From: Sternotherus odoratus
Lineage: Eukaryota; Chordata; Testudines; Kinosternidae
Assembly: GCA_032164245.1 (NCBI GenBank)
Contig: JAVMKO010000003.1
Span: 4,350,651-4,414,650, forward strand
Direction of reading: 5' to 3'
DNA: 64,000 nt
This document shows positions 21,210 to 31,640 of the stretch, piece by piece. Position 1 is the first letter of the stretch; the number at the start of each line of letters is the position of its first letter. Under the pieces are notes generated by a model. It did no database searches. It was not told where the DNA came from and worked only from the letters and a program-made list of their open reading frames with translations. The position numbers and the translations under genes were made by a program.

Positions 21210-23054
21210 GTCCTGATTCCCAATCCAATCTTCCATAACAGCCATCCCGAAGGTATCTTTATCAAGCACCTGAGTGGCCGCTGCTTGCGACCATGAAGGC
21301 ATTCCACGCCCTCGGGCACCTGCTCTACCCCGGCCTCCTCTCCCTGGGTTGCCGGACCCCCGTGCTCTCATGTTCTCGGAAGTTGCTTCGCCTTCTCTAT
21401 TCGGACACTCATTTCTCCAGTGTCCGTTCTGAAAACACCTGGCACACTGATTTGGCCCCAATCGAACCCTTCCTCTCCCTCGTCTTTGTTCGTTCAGCTG
21501 TCGCCTTCCACTTTGCCCTCTCCCTTGATAGTTGTCTTGGAAGACTGCAGCGACTAACTGGGCTCTTTTCTTTACCTTTTCTTCAGTTTTCTTTTGTTCT
21601 TCATCTTCACGCGCTACGAACACACGGGCGGCTATTTCAAGGACGCGTCCCATATTCATGTGGACCAGACCTTGGTCCTTCTGGAGTTTGCGTCTGATAT
21701 CTGGGGCGCATTGGCTGATAAAGCTATTTTTCAGGGCCAGTGACCCTGGACTGTTTTCTGCTTCGTCGTCCATGTTGTATGGGGACCATTTACGATACCC
21801 TTCTCTAAGCCTCTCTAAAAATGCTCCTGGTGTCTCATTCCCATTTTGCTGCAAGTCATGAATCTTGCGGAGATTTACAACTCTCGGTGGCCCCTTCTTT
21901 AGGGCTCTTACGAGGAGCCGGTGGTATCGGTCGAGATTTCGTTTTTGCTCTGGGACATTTGGGTTCCAGCCGGGGTCGACGGACGTAGGAAATGTTGTGT
22001 CAAGGAAATTTAGAAGACCGTCGGCAGGAGCATTGGCATAATCAATACGAGCTTCTTCCCTCCCTTGGCTTAAGACGAGGGTTCTTTCCTCCGGACTAAG
22101 AAGGATTCCTAAGAGTTGACTGATATCCATCCAGGAGGGGTAATGAGTTCCGAGAATGCCTTCGACGAGGGTTGCAATGGCTGTGGGGTCGTCTGACCAG
22201 GGTGCGCGTGAGGCCTTCCAGTTTAAGAGATCACTACTGGTAAAGGGGACATGTTGATAAACTCCCTGGACTTGATAGGGACCAGTAGGGTCGGTTGCTG
22301 GAGGGGGAACCAGTTGGTTGACTACACGGAGTGGGAACTGTCCCTGAACCCCGGAGGTATCTCGGTCCTTACTTCGGAGGGCATAAGGGTATCCCCCCGT
22401 GGCACCCCTCTTTTCGTCCTGATCAGAGTCACGGTCCTTGAGTTCCCTCTCAGGAGTTAGGAGTTTCTGGAGTTTTGACAGACCCTCATCGAGTAATTGT
22501 AGACCTGACAAACCGAGGTCTGTCTGTGACTCTGGATCGGACAAGCCAGGTACTTTTGCTGCTGGCTGGGCTGTTGGCGACTGAGGCGCCGGTGGAGGCC
22601 CCACAGGGGCGGCCGAAACCGCAGGTGGCGGCACATAAGGTGGTGGGGCCTGGGGCTCATCTTCTGGGGGACTCGGATAGATCGTCTTGGGAGTCCCAGG
22701 GAGTCCGTTTCGCCCATTTTGGGGACGTGAACGGAGAACTAAACACTTGGTGCATTCCTGTAGCCAGGAAGGATTTTCTTCTACTACGTCGAACCAGGCA
22801 GAGATATAATAGTACTGGTCCGGGTGTTGTCGTCCCGCGAAGTCGAGGACGTTCCTAATGATATCCATATCTAACGTTCCTATAGCTGGCCATGAGGGCT
22901 GGATCGGGAACGTCGGCCAGTCTATCTCACAAAATCTTCTCAACAAACCGGCCTTTCGACTGCCAGTTGAGATGTGCTTCTTAAATTTCCCAAAATTCTC
23001 TAACATACAAGTTAGAGGTGTTTTGCGGTCTGTCCTAGAACCGCTTCCTCCCAT
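21207..23054 (-). CDS. gag: Retroviral Gag polyprotein, open
   Basis: 615 codons starting MGGSGS, a glycine-2 N-myristoylation context. The matrix region is about 1-110. A proline-rich segment contains the late-domain motif PPPY at 137-140, which recruits NEDD4-family ubiquitin ligases for budding. Capsid begins near residue 241 and contains a major homology region around 402-424. Nucleocapsid has one CCHC zinc knuckle (C537, C540, H545, C550) among RG-rich sequence. The frame ends at an amber codon, UAG, in frame with pro. The ATG at 23054 is the first in this frame; an upstream open segment in the same frame is cut off by a TGA 24 bases before it. No lesion was seen. Confidence 0.95.
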   Translation of the reverse strand: MGGSGSRTDRKTPLTCMLENFGKFKKHISTGSRKAGLLRRFCEIDWPTFPIQPSWPAIGTLDMDIIRNVLDFAGRQHPDQYYYISAWFDVVEENPSWLQECTKCLVLRSRPQNGRNGLPGTPKTIYPSPPEDEPQAPPPYVPPPAVSAAPVGPPPAPQSPTAQPAAKVPGLSDPESQTDLGLSGLQLLDEGLSKLQKLLTPERELKDRDSDQDEKRGATGGYPYALRSKDRDTSGVQGQFPLRVVNQLVPPPATDPTGPYQVQGVYQHVPFTSSDLLNWKASRAPWSDDPTAIATLVEGILGTHYPSWMDISQLLGILLSPEERTLVLSQGREEARIDYANAPADGLLNFLDTTFPTSVDPGWNPNVPEQKRNLDRYHRLLVRALKKGPPRVVNLRKIHDLQQNGNETPGAFLERLREGYRKWSPYNMDDEAENSPGSLALKNSFISQCAPDIRRKLQKDQGLVHMNMGRVLEIAARVFVAREDEEQKKTEEKVKKRAQLVAAVFQDNYQGRGQSGRRQLNEQRRGRGRVRLGPNQCARCFQNGHWRNECPNREGEATSENMRARGSGNPGRGGRGRAGARGRGMPSWSQAAATQVLDKDTFGMAVMEDWIGNQD

Positions 23055-23141
23055 TGCAGACTAGGTCTTGGGGCACCCTCACCAGCCGGACTTACCCTTT
23101 GCAGGACTGGGTCTTGGGGCACCCTCACCAGCCTGACTTAC
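23054..23141 (-). repeat. Duplicated leader segment with two splice-donor-like sites
   Basis: Two copies of a segment of about 42 bases (23054-23095 and 23099-23141) differ at only a few positions. Each carries GTAAGT on the minus strand (23090-23095 and 23136-23141), the core of a 5' splice donor. The copies lie between the primer binding site and the gag ATG, where the donor for the spliced env RNA is expected. Confidence 0.8.
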
Positions 23142-23655
23142 AGCGCGCTTTACCAATTCCCTTTTATCCCACAGGATAGATAAGACTGACACAATAAGGG
23201 AGACGGGGTCCAAACCGACTATAGAGGTTGGGGGAGTCGGTTGGTGGGAGGTTTGAGGAGACCACTCACTCGCCACTAGCCTGTGTCACCGGACGTTCCA
23301 ACGGCTGACAGCAGGAACCGTAATGGCCACTCAATACCATACACACACTCAGTCACACTGACAAGAAGAAACCCCACCTGGAGAACCCCATATACTTGCC
23401 TCTCTCCGGTGGTTCTTCCCGTCCCTCCTCGAACCTGTCTTGCCAACCGGTTGGTCTTCTTCCCCGTCACGGTTGTTTCAAAGTCTCTTCGTTGGTGCAG
23501 GAGGCAGTCTGGACGAATGATCGGCTCACGAGCGGCCACCGGTCAAAAGCGGGGCCCCTCTCAGTGCACCGCTCCTGTGTCGCCCCCGAAACAGACTTAC
23601 CTCTGCCAGTCCCCAACAGACTTATCCTCGGATCTACTCCCGATTCTCCCTCAAC
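23055..23655 (-). other. Proviral leader (packaging region), mostly non-coding
   Basis: About 600 bases separate the primer site from gag. In the gag frame, a 66-codon open segment beginning at a GTG (23276) contains a short hydrophobic stretch but ends in TGA at 23079-23081, before gag. I do not call it a gene. Encapsidation signals would be expected here by analogy only. Confidence 0.6.
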
Positions 23656-23673
23656 ATCCCGGACGAGCCCCCA
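23656..23673 (-). promoter_or_regulatory. Primer binding site, tRNA-Pro type
   Basis: On the minus strand the 18 bases read TGGGGGCTCGTCCGGGAT, complementary to the 3' end of tRNA-Pro and typical of gammaretroviruses. It starts 5 bases after the 5' LTR, a slightly longer gap than the usual two or so. Confidence 0.95.
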
Positions 23674-23678
23674 GGAAA

Positions 23679-24209
23679 TGTAGTGGGTAGACCACAGGGC
23701 TGTAGAGGGAGACCAGGAAATAAGTCCAAGGAAACCAATGAGACTTAAACAAAACGTGGATTTATTCGGCCGAGGTGACAGCCGCCTCAAAGCGCTAAGA
23801 AACTGTCACACCCTTATGCATAACTTACAGGCTTTTATAGCTTCAGCAGGGTGGCATTTGCATATACATTACATGATTGGCTACTTCACATTACTAGGCA
23901 GACTTAGACTTTTCAGGTGAGGTAATCATGTTACAGGAACTGTCTGATTGGACGGAGTTCTTTCCCGCCTTTTTACAGTGGTTGTCGACCGTACACAGAA
24001 CTCACAGACACAGTGCAGCATGTTATTTCTCATAAGTCTGACAGAAGCAGCAGGTATACAGAAGTATATGGCCGATTCAATTATACATGACTAACTTAAA
24101 ACTTCCCTTATAATCCTCTCAAGATAATTATCAATGTTAAACAGTTTCCATATTTACATTTGACCTTTATACAATAACATTAACATTGGCTCTCTCTACA
24201 GACACCTCA
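23679..24209 (-). repeat. Proviral 5' LTR
   Basis: 531 bp, read as identical to the 3' LTR. TATAAAAG lies at 23832-23839 and AATAAA at 23761-23766 on the minus strand. The integration flank CAAA follows at 24210-24213. Confidence 0.97.
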
Positions 24210-24213
24210 CAAA

Positions 24214-24835
24214 CATTGATGCTTTTTTTTTTTTTATCCCCAAGGCCCATCCTCATAACACTTACAGCAGCCCGCCCTCCAGGATCATCATGGAGTCTCT
24301 GGGAATTAAACAGTCATCTTTCCTTAAAGGCGATGTGTGCTGAAACCCCCAGGGATACGGTCAACCTTGGGAATACTGATACTAACACATATAAAGGACC
24401 TAGCCGCCCTTTATTGCATGTTGTGATTTAAGGACACACCCCCCCCCCACCCGCCCCCGCATGGCGTGGCTCCTGGGACCCTACGCAGCATGTAGCCTCG
24501 CCTTCATCCCCTAACCAGGGCACACGCTGTGCTAGGGCACAGCTATCACATCCTCCACAGCCCCTGGACTGCCTGCACCATTATGCTGCCCTGCCTCCTT
24601 TACCCACCAGACATACAGTTTGCCCTCTGCTGGTGCCCCCATAGCAACAAACCCCTTCCTGCAGTTTAGTTAGCCAGATATTAAGTTGTTCTCACAGAAC
24701 CAATTCCACCACTTCCCATCTGAAATAAGATTCCAATTTGATCCACCAGCTGCAGATCTCCCCAAATTGATGCACCGCTCCTAAGTCAAAGAGCCTGTTT
24801 TCCAACCAGTTACAATAGACTTATATAAATGGAGA
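24214..24835. other. Host flank of the provirus, no gene recognised
   Basis: Begins with ATTGATGC and a run of about 14 T. It also has a C-rich tract at 24438-24460. No gene or clear repeat family seen. Confidence 0.5.
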
Positions 24836-25035
24836 TATACCAATCTCCTAGAACTGGAAAGACCTTGAAGGTCATCGAGTCCAGTCCCCTGCCTACACAA
24901 GCAGGATTGAGTACTGTCCCCTGACAGATTTTTTTTTTTTGCCCCAGATCCCTAAATGGCCCCCTCAAGGATTGAACTCACAACCCTGGGTTTAACAGGC
25001 CAATGCTCAAACCACTGAGCTATCCCTCCCCCCCC
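24836..25035 (-). mobile_element. tRNA-derived SINE with CR1-like tail
   Basis: On the minus strand it opens GGGATAGCTCAGTGGTTTGA with a B-box-like GAGTTCAATCC, a tRNA-derived Pol III promoter. It ends in sequence related to the CR1 3' region (GACTCGATGACCTTCAAGGTC and TTCTAGGAGATTGG). The tail implies mobilisation by CR1-type machinery. It is bordered by poly-C near the head and appears almost full length. Confidence 0.8.
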
Positions 25036-25370
25036 CCGTCTCATTGAGACTTGCTCAATGAGGCATATCAAATCTACACTGGTTGCTTTGTGTTGATATT
25101 AGTCACCTTCCAACTTCTGTTTCCAAGTAGCTTCCCTCAATAGATATGAAGGGAAACAAATACTGTGGTTGGTCTTAGGGAGACAATGCGGAGTAGGTGA
25201 TGCAGGTCCAACAAAAAGTGTCTATTGATGAGCAAGACAAGCATTTGACCAAGGCAGCAGTCAAGTGGCCTGTTAACTCCCTTGTAATCACAGGAAAGGG
25301 TGGCCCATCTTGGTACTGCCAGTGTTCTCCCAGACATTCAAACATTTTAAGATACATGGTTAGCAGGATC

Positions 25371-26029
25371 TAAACTAGGCACAGCCAAACTTTTTGGCCT
25401 GAGGGGCACATTGGGGTTGTCAAATTGGAGTGCCGGGTAGGAAAGGATGTGCCTCCCCAAACAGCCTGGCCCCACCCTGCTCCGATTCCCTCCCACGTCC
25501 CACCACCTGACTGCCCCCCCTAGAACTGCCGACCCATCCAACCCCCCCCCCCCGCTCCTTGTCCCCTGACCTGAGATCTCCCCACCTTAACTGCCCCCCA
25601 GGACCACAACCCCCCTGTCCCCTGACCCCTATCCAACCCCCCCACCCCCCAACAAATCCCCGGGACTCCCACACCCTATCCAACCCCCTCATTCTCCATC
25701 CCTGACCACCACCACCCCAAAACCTCCACCCCATCCAACCACTCCCTGTCCCCTGCTGATTGCTCTCTGGGACCCCTGTACCTTATCCAGCCCCACAACC
25801 CCCTTACCCTATCCTGCTCAGAGCAGTGTGTCTGACAACCACACGGCCCACCAGAGCCAGACATGCTGCCCCACAGGAGCATGCAGCCCCACCCCCTTAC
25901 CATGCCACTCAGAGCGGCAGGAGCATGCTGCCCCCCCCCCCAAGCCAACTATGCCTCTCGGGCTGGGAGCTCAGGTGCCTTGCAGGACAGGTCCACAGGC
26001 CACAGTTTGCCCATCCCGATGTAAACTAA
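25371..26029. mobile_element. Non-autonomous hAT element with 8-bp duplication
   Basis: The ends are CACAGCCAAACTTTTTGGCC and GGCCACAGTTTGCCCATCCC, inverted with respect to each other. Flanks TAAACTAG (25371-25378) and TAAACTAA (26022-26029) match at 7 of 8 bases. The interior is C-rich (25500-25930) and non-coding; its open frames are composition artefacts. Confidence 0.75.
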
Positions 26030-27640
26030 GGCAGAAAACAGCTCCTCCCACCAAGAAACATGTGTGAGATATGACACACTTTTAATCCAAAGTAGCCCCA
26101 TCCACTCAACCACACACACCAGAGCCTACTTGAAGCCATTCTACTAGCACTTGCTGTTACTTCTACATAAACTGAACCACAGCAAATGCTCCATCTGCAG
26201 CAATCAATTATTTTGCCACATTTTCTTTCTTCATCTTGTTACATTCTTCATATGCTCTATGGAAGTGTGAAATCACACAACACTCAACATGCTATCAAGG
26301 AAAATAGGTTGAATAGTTAAAATAAGACAATTCTTCAGGTAGCTCACGTTCCTCCTTAAGATTTTTTTTAGTCCTCAAAGTATTCTGACTGCAGTAGTTA
26401 TAACAAAACAAACTGGGCTTCACAACAAACATCAAAACCAGAAAAACTCCAATCTAGCCTATAACCTCAGCCCTATAATAACTTGATATAAATCCCTTCT
26501 TAAGGCAAGGCTGGTTCCTAAACACTATCTTTATGGTGTTTCCTGTCATCCAGCTGAGGAAACTGATTAGCCTGCATTCCATAACCCTGCCTCATTATCT
26601 TCCCCTAAGCACCAGTGCATGTGGAGAGGTGACCTGAGCTAGAATTAACTCCTTTTTTTACAGGTGGAGGAGGACTTTGCACTGTCACCGGTATTTATTA
26701 TTCTAATCTAAGGTAAAACAAAAAAAAGTTTTAATTTTATTATTGTAGGTGCATTTTAAAGGTAATACTGTACACTTTTTTCTTTCTGAACAAGTCTTTG
26801 GAGGAGATTTCTGAACATTGGCCTATATTTCCCCTTTCCCTACTGCATGGTTTGGAGGGTAGAAAATGCATGGAAGAAAGCCATATTGAGGTGACATGGG
26901 GGGGGGGAGTGGCTATGTGAGATGATGCCCCATATCAAATAGCCACCTTATTTTCCCCACCCTACAATGCATGCACTCCATAAACTGTACAGTCAACATG
27001 GGTTCATTAGACCAAGAAGATGCACCATTTGTAATACTTCTGAGTCTCCTTGGAAGGCAACTGATCATAGGAAAAATCTGTGGAAAGTTAACAGTCACTG
27101 TGGCAATTAACTCCTGTTGCATGCTGGGTAACTCCTTTCTTTATAGGAACAGAGTGCAGCTCTAACTGGCTGTTGCTAGTGCTCCCAGAACCATGTCTCT
27201 CTGGCTTCCAAGATGGTTGCCCCAGTGAGGTCTCTCTATTTTGGTCTAGAGCACTCACTTTTACTGCTCTTTTCCTTCTACCTGAGCAGCAGAAGCTCAG
27301 GAAGGGCTGGTACACTTAATCACAGAGAGAAATTGTTCAGCCTCTACCGATCTATTAGAACTATGGAGTTTTTACATTAGTGTGGCTTCCTCCATGAATT
27401 TTTGCATGGGTGATTAATGTGTGGGTCAATTGCAGGGTAGGGATGCTTAAATTTTCAGTGAGAAACATAAGACCATTTTTATTAATCTGCTAGTTAATTT
27501 TTAAATGGAATAAAGGATTTAAAAATATTTTAAAATACATACAGGGATGCCAAGCTGCAACCATATGAATGAATGAGACTTCAAAAGGAATAAGTAAGAT
27601 TTAGATCAGAGATATGCATAGCAAAAATAAATCCATCAGA
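26030..27640. other. AT-rich sequence, no gene recognised
   Basis: I see no coding exon, RNA gene or repeat family that I can name. Confidence 0.45.
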
Positions 27641-27649
27641 AGAATTAAA

Positions 27650-27830
27650 TAATTTAAAAATGCCTAAAAGTTATAATTATCTCATTTTACCTATGGGGAC
27701 ACTGAGGTACAGAGTGGTTAAGCGATTTACCCAAGGTCACCCAGGAGGTAACTGGTAGAATCACCAAATAGAATAGACCCCAGCTTATTTGACTTCCCAG
27801 TTTCCTACTCTAACTCCTTATAATGCTGCC
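27650..27830 (-). repeat. MIR-like SINE fragment
   Basis: Read on the plus strand, ATTTTACCTATGGGGACACTGAG, AAGCGATTTACCCAAGGTCAC and GTAACTGGTAGAATC are the complement of conserved MIR words. Confidence 0.65.
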
Positions 27831-28207
27831 TCCCTTTAGCCTATTGTTTCATTTAACTTGTTGGGGTGAAGTGGCCTTTTTCAACCTTAATTGTGGTACT
27901 TCTGCAGTATTCATGGGAATAATCACAATCTCAGATGGTTTGAGGTGGATTCATTAGCTGGTATTGTACAGTTTTAAAGATACCAGCTCTGGTGCAAATG
28001 AGCCTTAATTTTATTAACAGCACTGCACCTGCTTAATGCTAGGGAGAATCTGACCTCTTAGTGCTACATAAATTCTAAGTATGAGGTGATTCTGCAAGGT
28101 GCTGAGTACATCTTGGGAGATGTTGACTTCCCTCTAAGGATTGGGACCGAACTGTTGGCTTATAAAATCTTTATTAATACTCATCACCTTTTCCTGCAGT
28201 TGGGTTC

Positions 28208-29222
28208 ATCTATAACAGGGGCCGGCAACCAACGGCAGTTGTGCCAAACGTGGCATGCAAGCGGATTTCTGCTGGCATGCGGGGTTTCGGCTGCTGGCCC
28301 CTTGCCAGCCAGTGTCCTGCCACCGGCTCCACTCAGCACCTGCTGCTGGCCTGGGTGAAGGAACATAGGATGGCAGCGGGCTGAGATGCCAGCTGGCAGG
28401 AGCTGGCGGCAGGAACCCCAGAGCAGTGGCGGGTTGAGCCAATCAGCCCACTGCCACTCTGAGGTTCCCGCTGCTGGCCCCTTGCCAGCTGGGGTCTGGC
28501 CACCAGCCCCACTCAGCTTCCGCTGCTGGCCTGAGGTTTCCTTCACCCCAGCCGGCAGCGGACTGAGCGGAGCTGGCAGCAGGGACCTCGGACCTGTATG
28601 GCATACTGGCAAGAGCTGGTGCGCCATACCAGAGTGGCCTGGATTCCCCAGGAGTCAATTTAAAGGCCCGGGGCTCTTAGAAATGGCTGGAGCCCCAGGC
28701 CCTTTAAATTGCCACCAGAGCCCCACTGCTGGAGCCCTGGGGTAGCAGCGGCAGGGCTACAGGGGCTATTTAAAGGTCGCAGGGCTCCCCTGCTTCTACC
28801 GCTCCGGCCCTTTAAATAGCTGCTGGAGCCACACTGCTGCTATTCAAAGGGCTCCGGCAGTAGAAACAGGGGAGCTCTGGGCTCTTTAAATAGCCTCCAG
28901 AGCCCTGGGGTAGTGGCAGGGCTCTGAGGGCTACTTAAAGGGCCCAGGGCTCCCACTGCCCTGGGCCCTTTAAATAGCCCCTGGAGCGCCTGACTGCCTC
29001 TGCTACCCCTGGGGGGGGGGGGCTGAAGGAGGAGAGGGCACTTACCTACAGGGCAGGCTGGGGCTGGCTCTGGCCCCCTCAGCGCCACCCCTTCCGCCCA
29101 AGGCTCCACCCTTTCCAGGGGGCAGAGCTGGCCCCAGCCCAACCCAGACTGACATACGAAGGAGGGAATAAATGACGACTCAGCACACCACTTCTGAAAG
29201 GTTGCAGACCCCTGATCTATGA
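28208..29222. mobile_element. Non-autonomous hAT element, 999 bp
   Basis: The ends CAGGGGCCGGCAACC (28216) and GGTTGCAGACCCCTG (ending 29214) are near-perfect inverted repeats. Flanks ATCTATAA (28208-28215) and ATCTATGA (29215-29222) match at 7 of 8 bases. The interior has internal repeats of CCTTTAAAT...GGAGCC-like words (28660-28990) in both orientations and a G-run at 29009-29020. There is no transposase. Confidence 0.85.
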
Positions 29223-31034
29223 CTTGGCTCCCTAGTTTTGGTCCTGCTCTTACCCTCATTAAGAGCTATAAGCAACCGCCTTTTACTTTCATTGAGGATT
29301 AGTGTAGCTAGCTTTTGAGACCACCAAAAGAAGTATAAAAGTTTAGTTTCTTACTTAGCAGAGGATGCACTTAATACAACAATTTGGAGGCTTAGAGAAA
29401 AATGCTTTTAATGCATTGATTTAACATCTTTCATGTACACTTTATTTTTACAAGTTTTGTGACTATACGTCAGCCAAGATTAATGTGTAATTCCATTAAG
29501 GTTAATTAGTTGTTTTACATTCAGACATCTACTTATCCTGTGATAATTCATGCAAGCAGTTGGCAGTGATGAAGACTTTTAGGACTTGCATGGTTTACAG
29601 GAAAGTAGCTGTCTATATTTAAATAAATCCTTTACTAAAATGGTTGTTACAGTGTTCATAAAACTGTGTGCCTGCAGTCTGGCTCTCAGCAAAGATTGAG
29701 TCATCAAACACAGCGCCCCCTTGTGCTTTAGACTAACATGGAAGTATTTGCTCAGTGGAAGTCTTAATGAAAAGCAGCTCAGAAGCAAGTTACGTAACCT
29801 AATCATTATCCAGGATCAGCATGGTAACAATATTTAAAGATACGGTATCCCTTTTCTGTGACCTATTTTATAGTAAACGCAAGGCAAAAATATGATTACT
29901 AACTCTGCACTACCTTTCATAACGGAGTCATTCAGTGCAGGTTTTAAAGCCCCGATCTTCATTTTTCCCCCTGTTTTCAAAACAGTCTACTAGTACAAAA
30001 CAGGCATCAAATCCAACTCAGCACAGAGCAACCCCTAGCAGCAGCAAGAAAGCAAACTATAATCAATTAAAAAGGCTTAATCTCTCACAGGAAACTTCGA
30101 CATACTGTAAATTGGGTTTCATAGGCTGCCCAGTATCTGTGGCCATGTTACCACACACTTTCAAAGTCATACTTAACCACACAAATAGCTTTTATCACTT
30201 TATTGGACCTCACTCAACTACAATAAGTGCTTTCTACATTCTGCTGTCACATTTGTATTTAACTTAATAAGAAAGTCATTAAAATTGTATTGAATTAAAT
30301 TAAGAGGCCAGCTTTTGTAACAATTTTTTCCCCTTCAGGTTCTGGTAGTTTGGACAACAGATTAAATACTCATATGTTGATTCAGATTGTATCCCTTTTA
30401 TCTGACAACAGATGGATCAAAATAGGGATGTGTATGTATATATATACAGAGAGAGAGAGATTGAGATTGAGATTCTCAAATTATTTTTTTTTCTTTGACT
30501 AAAGGTATAGAGCTTTAGGCCAAGCTTAAAAATCACAGGAAACCTCATTTCTCTCCCATTCCCCCTTTAAATACACCTCAAAGCTCTATTAATTGGATAA
30601 TTTATATTCACAATTAATAACATATAACTATATATTCAACAATAATAAATAGTTTTTGCTGTTAACATCTGTCTTTAGCACCATAGGTGAGGATGATACT
30701 GTACAGATAGATTAATAACATAGCCCCTACTCCAAGGAAGTTATGATATTGGAGCAAATATTGTGAATGCTACAGGCCCTGATCCTGCAATGATAGCCAT
30801 GCTGGCAGACCTTTATGCATACACAGAGCCCTGTTGATTTTCAATATCGCAGTATTTACTACCATGAGTAGTCCCAAGTCTTGCATAACTTATTACCAAG
30901 TATTCATACTTACTACCATGAGTACTTGCAAGGAGCTCTTAGAAGTTAAAAAACTATTGTTAGTTCTGGGTGGTTTTTAAACATTTATTTTGACAGAGAC
31001 ACTGCCAGGCAATTTAGGCTCAACATTTAATTTA
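29223..31034. other. AT-rich sequence, no gene recognised
   Basis: No gene recognised. A short microsatellite-like tract, (TA)n then (GA)n then TTGAGA repeats, lies at about 30435-30475. Confidence 0.45.
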
Positions 31035-31640
31035 AGAACATAAGAATGGCTGTACTGGGTCAGACCAAAGGTCTATCCAGCCCAGTATCCTGTCTACCGA
31101 CAGTGGTCAATGCAAGGTGCACTGGAGTGAGTGAATCTAACAGGTAAAGATCAAGTGATCTCTCACTTGCCATCCATCACCCCCCTTTGACAAACAGAGG
31201 CTAGGGACACCTTTCCTTACCCATCCTTGTTAATAGCCATTAATGGACTTAACCTCCATGAATTTATCCAGTTTTCTCTTAAACCCTGTTATATTCCTAG
31301 TCTTCACAACCTCCTCAGGCAAGGAGTTCCACTGGTTGACTGTGCTATGTGAAGAACTTCCTTTTATTTGTTTTAAACTTGATGCCCATTAATTTCATTT
31401 GGAGCCCCCTAGTTCTTATATTATGGGAACAATAATAACTTTTCCTTATTCACTTTCTCCACCTCACTCATAATTTTATATACCTCTATATACCCATCCC
31501 CCCCTCTCCTCTTTTCCAAGCTGAAAAGTCCTAACCTCTTTAATCTCTCCTCATATGGGACCTATTCCAAACCCCTAATCATTTTAGTTGCCCTTCTCTG
31601 AACCTTTTTAATTTTCTTTTTAAATGTTTACAAAACCTAA
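31035..31640 (-). mobile_element. CR1 LINE 3' region fragment
   Basis: Read on the plus strand, AAGAACATAAGAATGGCTGTA, CTGGGTCAGACCAAAGGTC, CCTCAGGCAAGGAGTTCCAC and TTTTCCAAGCTGAAAAGTCC are words of the complement of sauropsid CR1 LINEs. It is 5'-truncated and degenerate. Confidence 0.8.

Larger units (their letters stand above)
14932..24209 (-). mobile_element. Complete endogenous gammaretrovirus-like provirus
   Basis: A 9278-bp provirus lies on the minus strand with two 531-bp LTRs, TG...CA termini, and the 4-bp flanking repeat CAAA at 14928-14931 and 24210-24213. A 4-bp duplication is usual for gammaretroviruses. The order is LTR, proline-tRNA primer site, leader, gag, UAG, pro, pol, env, polypurine tract, LTR. 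A single CCHC zinc knuckle, gag and pro in one frame separated by UAG, and a transmembrane-type Env with an SU CXXC motif support class I (gammaretrovirus-like) assignment. I read the LTRs as base-for-base identical, so the insertion is recent. The only clear irregularity in the coding part is the pro/pol frame change. Confidence 0.97.

Noticed and set aside
21293..21861. Plus-strand open frames opposite gag
   Set aside because: They are antisense shadows of the gag frame with no domains of their own.
24975..25035. tRNA gene on the minus strand
   Set aside because: The tRNA-like part is followed by a CR1-like tail and lacks a terminator, so it is a SINE head.
26655..26695. Possible micro-exon (TTTACAG, then 27 open bases, then GTATTT)
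   Set aside because: The donor is weak and nothing nearby supports a gene.
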